Part shown: positions 6,114 through 11,531 of the stretch, piece after piece
Layout of the letters: each line of letters starts with the position of its first letter
How positions within the stretch are numbered: the stretch's first letter is position 1
NCBI GenBank assembly: GCA_031407985.1
Contig: JANOJB010000014.1
Location: forward strand, 1-11,531
DNA from: FEN-1088 sp031407985
GTDB taxonomy: Bacteria; Myxococcota_A; Polyangia; Fen-1088
Direction: 5' to 3'
DNA: 11,531 nt
Program-made: the position numbers and the translations under genes
The notes under the pieces: generated by a model
What the model was told of the DNA's origin: nothing
The model's database searches: none
The model's input: only the letters and a program-made list of their open reading frames with translations

Positions 6114-6794
6114 GTGAGTAACGACGAGGACATCAAGAACGAGGGCGACGGTGCGGCGCAGGCTGCTGAGGACGCGCCGGCGGGGGCTAGCGTCGAGGCG
6201 CGATTGGCGGTGGTCGAGGCCGAGCGCGACGAGATGAAGGATCGGATGCTGCGTATCGCGGCGGAGTTCGAGAACTGGAAAAAACGCGCCCGCAAGGAGC
6301 AGGAGGACGCCGAGGCGAAGGTTCGGGAGTCCACGCTGCGGGACGTGCTGGACGTCGTCGACAACCTGGAGCGCGCCGTGAGCGCGTATGGCCAGGGCGA
6401 CGGCAAAGGCGCGGGGGCCGCCGTCGCGGTGGATGGTCCGGCGATCCTGAAGGGCGTCTCCTTGGTCTTGCGTCTGGCCCAATCGAAATTGGAACGTCAC
6501 GGCGTCAAGGCGATCGTTGCGCACGGGCAGCCATTCGATCCCCGCATCCATGAGGCGATCTCGCGCGTCGAGACGCACGATCACCCGGCCGGACACGTTG
6601 CCGTTGAGTTGCAACGCGGGTACCTGATCGGCGAGCGGTTGCTGCGACCATCCATGGTCGGCGTGGCCACGACCCCCGCGGTCAAGGACGGCGCGAAGGG
6701 CGGCCGCGCGGGAGGCGGTGGAGGTATTGGTGGGGGCAGCGGGGGGCTCGACGGTGTCTCGCCCGATGCCGGTGTCGAGGACGACGGCGCTTGA
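6114..6794 (+). CDS. grpE: GrpE nucleotide exchange factor for Hsp70
   Basis: GrpE releases ADP from DnaK and so restarts the chaperone cycle. The 226-residue product has an acidic, disordered N-terminus (1-25) and a long dimerisation helix (about 27-90, including ENWKKRARKEQEDAEAK). The beta domain ends in the signature GYLIGERLLRPSMVGVA (169-185). After the signature there is an unusual Gly-rich tail of about 35 residues (GGRAGGGGGIGGGSGG) with an acidic end, absent from typical GrpE. The GTG start is supported by GAGAGGAA five to six bases upstream. A 78-base gap with an A8 run (6091-6098) separates it from hrcA. It overlaps the Hsp70 gene by four bases (TTGA), implying coupled production of chaperone and exchange factor. 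Confidence 0.95.
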   Translation: MSNDEDIKNEGDGAAQAAEDAPAGASVEARLAVVEAERDEMKDRMLRIAAEFENWKKRARKEQEDAEAKVRESTLRDVLDVVDNLERAVSAYGQGDGKGAGAAVAVDGPAILKGVSLVLRLAQSKLERHGVKAIVAHGQPFDPRIHEAISRVETHDHPAGHVAVELQRGYLIGERLLRPSMVGVATTPAVKDGAKGGRAGGGGGIGGGSGGLDGVSPDAGVEDDGA

Positions 6795-8509
6795 AGCCAC
6801 TGCTCGGGATCGATTTTGGAACCACCACCGCCCGCGCCGCACTGGCGATGGGGCGCGACGTAAAGTTGGTGTCGCACGCAGGTGGGACAGCGACGATTCC
6901 GTGCGTGGTTGTGTTTCCCCCCGCGGCGTCGGGAGGCGGGCCGCCGCTGGTCGGCGGCGCGGCGTCCGCCGTGATCGCGCGCCATCCCGAGCGAACGATA
7001 GCGGCCGTCAAGCGACTGCTGGGTCGGAAGCTGGAAGCCCCCGAGGTTCGTCACCACCGGCAGACCGTTCCCTACGATCTGGTTGGCGCCCGCAACGGGG
7101 ATGCGCGGGTGCGTGTTGGCCGCCGTCACCATGCGCCCCAGGACATCGCCGCGTACATCCTGGGAGCGTTGCGCTTGGCCGCGGAAGTCCAGGTGGGTGG
7201 CCCGGTGACCGACGCGGTCGTGGCGGTACCGGCGCTGTTCGACGATCTGCAGCGGCAGGCGATTCGCGACGCCGCCCGCATCGCGGGCCTGAACGTGCTG
7301 GGCCTGTTGACCGAGACGTCGGCGGCGTTGTTGGGTTCGGGGATCTATCCGTCGCCGCGGGGCAAGGAGCGCAAGGCGCTGGTCTACGATCTTGGTGGGG
7401 GTTCCTTTGAAGCAGCGGCGCTGGTGGTGGGGGATCGCACCGCCCAGGTTGTCGCCAGCGGGGGCGATGCGTTTCTGGGCGGCGAGGACTTCGATCAACG
7501 AATCGTCATGTTCATCACCGAGGAGATCCTGCGGGCGGGTGGCGGCGATCTGCGTCGTGATCGGTCCGTGCTGGCGCGCCTGAAGGTGCTGGCGGAACGG
7601 GCCAAGATCGATCTGTCGGATGCGGACCACGTGGACATCGAACTTCCCCGGTCGCCCGGCCGCGCTGCCGCCTCGGTTCGTCTTGATCGGGCGCGCCTGG
7701 AGACGCTGACGCGGGATCTGGTCGATCGGACGGTGTGGTCTTGCGAAGCCGCGCTTCGCGAAGCGAAGTGGGCGGCCGCGGACGTCGATGTGGTCTTGCT
7801 GACCGGCGGCCAGACACGCATGCCGCGGATCCGGGCGCAGCTGATCGAGATGATCGGCAAGGCGCCGGTGGATGTTCCGGCCGCCGATCACGTCATCGCG
7901 ATCGGGGCCGCGCGACAGGCGGCCAGGCTGGCGGGGGGCGGCCGTTGGCGGGGGCTTTCGCGCGCCGGCAGCGCGGTCACCGAATTGACGTCGTTGTCGT
8001 TGGGCCTTGAATCCGCGGGGGGGGTGTTCACGCGCCTGATTCCACGCGGAACACCGTTGCCCGCCACGCGATCGCACGTCATGGCCACGTCCGTGGACGG
8101 ACAGACACAACTGGCGATGCACCTTCTACAGGGCGAACGCGAGATGGCGGCCGACAACGAGAGCGTCGCCCAGATCCAGATCGGTCCCCTGCCGGCGCGG
8201 CCCCGAGGCGAGATTCAGGTCGAGGTCGAGATCACCACCGACGGCGGCGGCCTGCCACGCGTGACGGCGCGTATGGTGGACGGCGGCGAGACCAGGCAGG
8301 TACGGGTGCGTCCAAGCGCGGGCCTCGCCGAAAACGAGATCGCGGCGTTGGCGGCAGCTCACGCTGGGGGACCATCGGTGTCGGATGGTGTCGATTTAGG
8401 GGATGGCGCGGATATTCCGGCGGCTGATCCGGTCGCGCCCGCGGGTGAATCCGATCTGAACGCAGCCCTGGCAATGGGCCGCATCGACCCTACCGCGCAG
8501 GGGGGATGA
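6791..8509 (+). CDS. DnaK-type Hsp70 chaperone, lidless divergent paralogue
   Basis: The nucleotide-binding domain (1-385) is complete: GIDFGTTTA (6-14), the ERTIAAVKRLLGRK segment with K74, AVPALFDD (145-152), phosphate motif 2 DLGGGSFE (200-207) and GGQTRMP (339-345). The beta substrate-binding domain follows (about 399-508), including SLSLGLESAGG and LLQGEREMAADN. Compared with E. coli DnaK, Thr199 is Ser, Asp201 is Glu, NEPTAAAL reads TETSAALL, and the hydrophobic VLLLD linker reads roughly SAVTE. Only about 64 Gly/Asp/Ala-rich residues follow the beta domain, so the helical lid is missing and the protein is about 65 residues shorter than usual. ATP-driven folding with the neighbouring GrpE and DnaJ is likely, but substrate capture and allostery should differ. 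The TTG start is fixed by the overlap with grpE. A normal dnaK presumably lies elsewhere. Confidence 0.95.
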   Translation: MKPLLGIDFGTTTARAALAMGRDVKLVSHAGGTATIPCVVVFPPAASGGGPPLVGGAASAVIARHPERTIAAVKRLLGRKLEAPEVRHHRQTVPYDLVGARNGDARVRVGRRHHAPQDIAAYILGALRLAAEVQVGGPVTDAVVAVPALFDDLQRQAIRDAARIAGLNVLGLLTETSAALLGSGIYPSPRGKERKALVYDLGGGSFEAAALVVGDRTAQVVASGGDAFLGGEDFDQRIVMFITEEILRAGGGDLRRDRSVLARLKVLAERAKIDLSDADHVDIELPRSPGRAAASVRLDRARLETLTRDLVDRTVWSCEAALREAKWAAADVDVVLLTGGQTRMPRIRAQLIEMIGKAPVDVPAADHVIAIGAARQAARLAGGGRWRGLSRAGSAVTELTSLSLGLESAGGVFTRLIPRGTPLPATRSHVMATSVDGQTQLAMHLLQGEREMAADNESVAQIQIGPLPARPRGEIQVEVEITTDGGGLPRVTARMVDGGETRQVRVRPSAGLAENEIAALAAAHAGGPSVSDGVDLGDGADIPAADPVAPAGESDLNAALAMGRIDPTAQGG

Positions 8510-9723
8510 TCCTGGCCCGCGACTACTACAGCACGCTGGGGATCACCCGTCAGGCTTCCGAGGCCGACATCAAGGTCGCTTACCGGAAGTTGGCGCTGAG
8601 GTACCACCCCGATCGCAATCCGGGCGACAGCGCGGCCGAGGAACGGTTCAAGGAGTTGTCCACGGCCTACGCCGTGCTGTCGGACATCGACCAGAAGGCG
8701 CACTACGATCGATTTGGGTTCTTGGGCGACGGCAATCCCTTCGCGGCCGCGAATGTTTCCAGCGCCACCGACTTCTTCGATGCGATGTTCGGCGATCTGT
8801 TGGGGCTGGGGCGGCGCAAGGGCACCACCGGGCGCGACCTACGCTACACGTTGGAGATCGATTTCGAGGAGGCGGCGCTTGGCTGCCGCAAGACCATCGC
8901 CTTCGACCGATCGGAGGACTGCGCAGTCTGTTGGGGCACGGGCGCCGAGGGTGGAGCCGCCGGTTTGATCAAGTGTGGCCGGTGCAGCGGCACGGGATTC
9001 CAGCGCGGCAAGTCCAGTTTGCTGGGTGGACGGCGCGAATGCGCTGTGTGCGCGGGCACCGGCGAGATTCCGGGCACGCCCTGCCGAAGCTGCGAGGGAG
9101 CGGGGATCTGCGACAAGCGGCGCGAGTTCGATGTCGCGATTCCTCCGCGCACGACATCCGGATCCGTGCAGCGCGTACCCAGTCAGGGCCAGCCGGGTCG
9201 GCGCGGCGGCCCGGCCGGCGATCTGCACGTCGTGGTTCGCGTCAGGCCGCATTCGTACTACGCCTCCGAGGGTGAGACCCTGATCGTCGAGTTGCCCGTG
9301 TCGATCACCGAGGCGGTGTTGGGGGCCGAGGTGGACGTCCCGGTGTTGGATGGAACGGTCAAGATGAAGATCCCGGCGGGGACCCAATCGGGATCGGTGT
9401 TCCGCGTGCGGGGCAAGGGGCTACCGCGGGTCGTGGGCGGGCGGGCGGACTGCCATGTCCGCGTGACGATCGAAATCCCCGTCGATTTGTCGCCCGAGGC
9501 GCGCGACTTGTTGGCGCGCGTCGAGACCATCGCGGGCGGTGGCGCGACGCCTTTGCGGCGGGCGTTTCGTGCCAAGGTGGCGGCGGCCGAATTGCAGCGC
9601 GCCGCCGGCATCGAGGTGAACCCAAACGCCGCAAGAGCGGGCGAGGCTCCCCCGAGTCCGGTCGCCGGCGCCGGGAGCGGAGCGACGGACGCGACCAGCG
9701 CGGGCCATCGGGGCCGATCGTGA
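8506..9723 (+). CDS. dnaJ: DnaJ-type Hsp40 co-chaperone
   Basis: DnaJ delivers substrates to Hsp70 and stimulates its ATPase. The 405-residue product has a J domain (about 5-72) with H34-P35-D36 and the usual helix II (IKVAYRKLALRYHPDRN). The Gly/Phe linker is short and weak (about 72-108). The zinc region has four CXXCXGXG repeats at C139/C142, C157/C160, C179/C182 and C193/C196. The C-terminal beta domains include ITEAVLGAEVDVPVLDG and AGTQSGSVFRVRGKGLP. About 60 extra residues at the end are Ala/Gly/Pro-rich and probably disordered. The ATG overlaps the Hsp70 stop (ATGA), and the gene overlaps the membrane protease by four bases (GTGA). It is probably the dedicated partner of this Hsp70. 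Confidence 0.95.
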   Translation: MILARDYYSTLGITRQASEADIKVAYRKLALRYHPDRNPGDSAAEERFKELSTAYAVLSDIDQKAHYDRFGFLGDGNPFAAANVSSATDFFDAMFGDLLGLGRRKGTTGRDLRYTLEIDFEEAALGCRKTIAFDRSEDCAVCWGTGAEGGAAGLIKCGRCSGTGFQRGKSSLLGGRRECAVCAGTGEIPGTPCRSCEGAGICDKRREFDVAIPPRTTSGSVQRVPSQGQPGRRGGPAGDLHVVVRVRPHSYYASEGETLIVELPVSITEAVLGAEVDVPVLDGTVKMKIPAGTQSGSVFRVRGKGLPRVVGGRADCHVRVTIEIPVDLSPEARDLLARVETIAGGGATPLRRAFRAKVAAAELQRAAGIEVNPNAARAGEAPPSPVAGAGSGATDATSAGHRGRS

Positions 9724-10793
9724 ATCCCGGCGAGACCACCCCGGCAAAGGACACCCTGGGCAGACGGACGATCGTTCCAGTTGCGCTGTTTCTGCTGACG
9801 TTTCTGACCACCACCGCTTCGGGGGCACTGCATCTGCACCCCGGCGCGGATTTTCCCCCGTGGCAGATCCTGTTTCCCGTGGCGGCGATTCGGCCGATCT
9901 CCGACGGCCTGACGTATTCGGTGCCCCTGATGTTGATCCTGCTGTGCCATGAATTCGGGCACTATTTCGTCGCGCGTGCTCACCACGTTCAGGCGTCGCT
10001 GCCGCACTTCATTCCGCTGCCGCCGCTGTTGGGATTCGGCACGATGGGCGCGGTGATCGGGATGGCCCAGGTCACCGGCGATCGACGGAAGCTGATCGAC
10101 ATCGGCGCGGCCGGACCGCTGGCGGGTCTGCTGGTGGCCGTGCCGGTGATCATCTACGGGTTGTCGTTGTCGCCGGTGTCACCCCTGCATCCGGGCGACG
10201 TGATCGAAGGCAATTCGATCCTGTATGCCCTGTTGAAGTTCGCGGTGAAGGGGGAATGGCTGCCCGGCGCGACGCACGATGTGTTTCTGCATCCGATCGC
10301 GCGCGCAGGCTGGACCGGCCTGTTGGTCACGATGATCAACCTCTTGCCGATTGGACAGCTGGACGGTGGGCATGTGGCGACCGCGTACTTCGGAAATCGC
10401 TACAACCGCTTCGCGCGGCGCCTGCACCAGGCATTGCCGTTGGTGGCGGTGGTGGTTTTCGCGCTGGCGATGTTCGTGATCCGGCGCGAGACGCGCGGCA
10501 CCGATCGCTGGACGCTGGCCCTCGGTGCCCAGATTGCACTTGGCGCGGCGCTGCCGTGGATGGTCTGGTGGGGAATGGTCGCGTTGGTGCGACGGGCCAG
10601 CGGCACCGCGGACCACCCGCCCGTGGATCTTCGGCCGTTGTCCGCCAGCCGCCGTGGCCTGTTTTGGCTGATGGTCGTGGTGTTCGCGCTGTTGCTGATG
10701 CCTTTTCCGATGCGTCAGACCCTGGCCGGCAGCGACAGGCCGCCTCCGTCGCAACGCGATTCGCCCCCCGACGCTCCTGCCGTGCGCCCCTAG
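9720..10793 (+). CDS. site-2-type intramembrane zinc metalloprotease (M50 family)
   Basis: The 357-residue polytopic membrane protein has the zinc motif H77-E-F-G-H81 in a hydrophobic segment and the second motif N207-LLPIGQLDGGH218, whose D215 completes the zinc site. The segment DIGAAGPLAGLLVAVPVIIYG (127-147) and the conserved HFIPLPPLLGFGTMGAV (96-112) between them match the EGY-like branch of bacterial site-2 proteases. About six hydrophobic segments are visible, including 18-33, 67-83, 127-149 and 197-211, with others after 230. No PDZ domain is present. Such enzymes cleave membrane-buried anti-sigma factors or other single-span proteins; the substrate here is unknown. The four-base overlap with dnaJ is unusual company and suggests a link to protein quality control. 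The C-terminus is Pro-rich and hydrophilic. Confidence 0.93.
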   Translation: MNPGETTPAKDTLGRRTIVPVALFLLTFLTTTASGALHLHPGADFPPWQILFPVAAIRPISDGLTYSVPLMLILLCHEFGHYFVARAHHVQASLPHFIPLPPLLGFGTMGAVIGMAQVTGDRRKLIDIGAAGPLAGLLVAVPVIIYGLSLSPVSPLHPGDVIEGNSILYALLKFAVKGEWLPGATHDVFLHPIARAGWTGLLVTMINLLPIGQLDGGHVATAYFGNRYNRFARRLHQALPLVAVVVFALAMFVIRRETRGTDRWTLALGAQIALGAALPWMVWWGMVALVRRASGTADHPPVDLRPLSASRRGLFWLMVVVFALLLMPFPMRQTLAGSDRPPPSQRDSPPDAPAVRP

Positions 10794-10803
10794 GACGACA
10801 GCC

Positions 10804-11343
10804 GTGGCGAAGGTTCCCGCGTTCGACATGCCGCTTGACGAGATCCGGCGCAGCCTGGACACCGTTCGCCGTCCGCTGCGTATCGCGATCATCCGATCGC
10901 AGAACCCGTTCAACGTCGGGGCCATCATCCGCGTCGCGCATTCGTTCCTGGTGAAGGAGATTCTGCTGATCGGCAACGAGCGCTATTACGAGCGCGCGGC
11001 TATGGGCATGGCGCGCTACGAAAACATCACCGAGCTGCCCGACGAGGCGGCGCTGCTGGCGCGGGCCCAGGCCGAAAACTGGAAGCTGATCGTGTTCGAG
11101 CGCGAGGTCGCAACCGCCAATCTGTGGCAAGCCGACCTGCCCGAGGAATGCGTCATGGTGTTCGGCAGCGAGGCGGAAGGGGTCCCGTCCGCGATCGTTG
11201 CCGCCGCGCATCTGGTCGTTGCGATTCCGATGTACGGCATCAACCACAGTTTTCCCGTGACCGTGGCGGCCGGAATCGCGATGGCCGAATGGACGCGCCG
11301 ACACTACGCGAACGGAGCGATGGCTCCGCGGCCTGAACCGTAG
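10804..11343 (+). CDS. SpoU/TrmH-family RNA 2'-O-methyltransferase
   Basis: SpoU enzymes methylate ribose 2'-hydroxyls of tRNA or rRNA using SAM bound in a trefoil knot. The 179-residue product is a compact, single-domain member. Motif 1 is NPFNVGAIIRVA (N34-A45, with R43), motif 2 is FGSEAEGVP (120-128) and motif 3 is IPMYGINHSFPVTVAAGIAM (141-160). Motif 3 is atypical: the usual SLNV reads SFPV, so the conserved Asn is Pro at 151. The target position cannot be inferred. The GTG start has AGGA seven to ten bases upstream and follows the protease stop by 10 bases, so it is probably the last gene of the chaperone operon. A 12-bp hairpin overlaps its stop codon. Confidence 0.9.
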   Translation: MAKVPAFDMPLDEIRRSLDTVRRPLRIAIIRSQNPFNVGAIIRVAHSFLVKEILLIGNERYYERAAMGMARYENITELPDEAALLARAQAENWKLIVFEREVATANLWQADLPEECVMVFGSEAEGVPSAIVAAAHLVVAIPMYGINHSFPVTVAAGIAMAEWTRRHYANGAMAPRPEP

Positions 11344-11364
11344 GCACTGGAACCTACGGTTCAG
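11333..11364. terminator. perfect 12-bp hairpin between convergent genes
   Basis: CTGAACCGTAGG (11333-11344) pairs perfectly with CCTACGGTTCAG (11353-11364) around an eight-base loop. The left arm overlaps the methyltransferase stop codon (11341-11343). There is no T run on either side, so it is not a classical intrinsic terminator. The convergent neighbours, with stops only 37 bases apart, make a shared bidirectional end signal likely. Confidence 0.6.
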
Positions 11365-11380
11365 ACGTGGTGTGGTCTAC

Positions 11381-11531
11381 CTACAAGGAACGCACGAACT
11401 GGACTAGATTGTGCTGATTGGCCGCGCTCAACGCATTGAAAGCGTTTCGTGATGCCGCGCCCTGGCCATCGTGTGCCCTGACCGCGCAGGCGACATCGCC
11501 GCACCGTCCGTCGTGGAGCAGCTTGTTCTGG
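11381..11531 (-). CDS. C-terminal fragment of a di-heme cytochrome c peroxidase-like oxidoreductase
   Basis: On the minus strand the frame entering at the right edge stays open for 49 residues to a TAG at 11383-11381. The peptide reads NKLLHDGRCGDVACAVRAH, then DGQGAASRNAFNALSAANQ and HNLVQFVRSL. It resembles the C-termini of di-heme oxidoreductases of the cytochrome c peroxidase/thiol oxidoreductase (DUF1111-like) type, which end with LHDGRA, a stretch before an HGGEA-like motif, LSAA and FLxSL. The heme CXXCH sites would lie beyond the window, so the assignment rests on this tail alone. Members are usually periplasmic or secreted. The gene converges on the methyltransferase. Confidence 0.72.
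   Translation of the reverse strand, partial: QNKLLHDGRCGDVACAVRAHDGQGAASRNAFNALSAANQHNLVQFVRSL

Noticed and set aside
6581..8122. 513-residue open frame on the minus strand
   Set aside because: It lies antisense to grpE and the Hsp70 gene and has the Arg/Gln/His-rich composition typical of shadow frames in G+C-rich DNA.
10336..11304. 322-residue minus-strand frame across the protease and methyltransferase genes
   Set aside because: It opposes two well-recognised genes and carries no motif.

Overview
The window is G+C-rich with compact, strongly GC-biased coding. The gene content suggests a deltaproteobacterial, Myxococcota-like chromosome: a SPASM radical SAM enzyme paired with a Gly/Ser-rich peptide, a ferritin-like domain of a type I associate with myxobacterial proteins, and frequent GTG/TTG starts. 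The taxonomic placement is inference from gene style; no rRNA or other marker is present.

Left part (1-2172, + strand). The end of an unrecognised gene (to 229) is followed by a two-gene unit. It encodes a complete radical SAM/SPASM enzyme (386-1621) and, overlapping it by four bases (ATGA), a 184-residue protein (1618-2172). That protein has an N-terminal four-cysteine zinc ribbon, a hydrophobic segment ending in a possible lipobox, about 80 residues of Gly/Ser repeats and a C-terminal tail with two Tyr-Gly units. The pair has the architecture of a peptide maturase and its substrate and is the best candidate here for an undescribed system. A sigma-54-like -24/-12 sequence lies just upstream.

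Middle part (2280-4819, - strand). A secreted or outer-membrane protein joins a beta-strand-rich domain to a ferritin-like di-iron domain. It follows a canonical group I (NifS/IscS-type) cysteine desulfurase. The desulfurase diverges from the heat-shock cluster across an intergenic region (4820-5015) with a perfect 15-bp palindrome but no recognisable CIRCE operator.

Right part (5016-11343, + strand). This is a heat-shock/proteostasis operon: hrcA, grpE, a DnaK-type Hsp70, dnaJ, a membrane site-2-type metalloprotease and a SpoU/TrmH-family RNA methyltransferase. From grpE to the protease every junction is a four-base stop/start overlap (TTGA, ATGA, GTGA), so these genes are probably translationally coupled. 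The Hsp70 is unusual: it lacks the C-terminal helical lid, has a non-canonical interdomain linker, and carries conservative changes in the phosphate-binding motif. It is therefore more likely a specialised paralogue than the housekeeping DnaK.

Right edge. A perfect 12-bp hairpin overlaps the methyltransferase stop codon and separates it from a convergent, truncated minus-strand gene (11381-11531) whose 49 visible residues resemble the C-terminus of di-heme cytochrome c peroxidase-like oxidoreductases.
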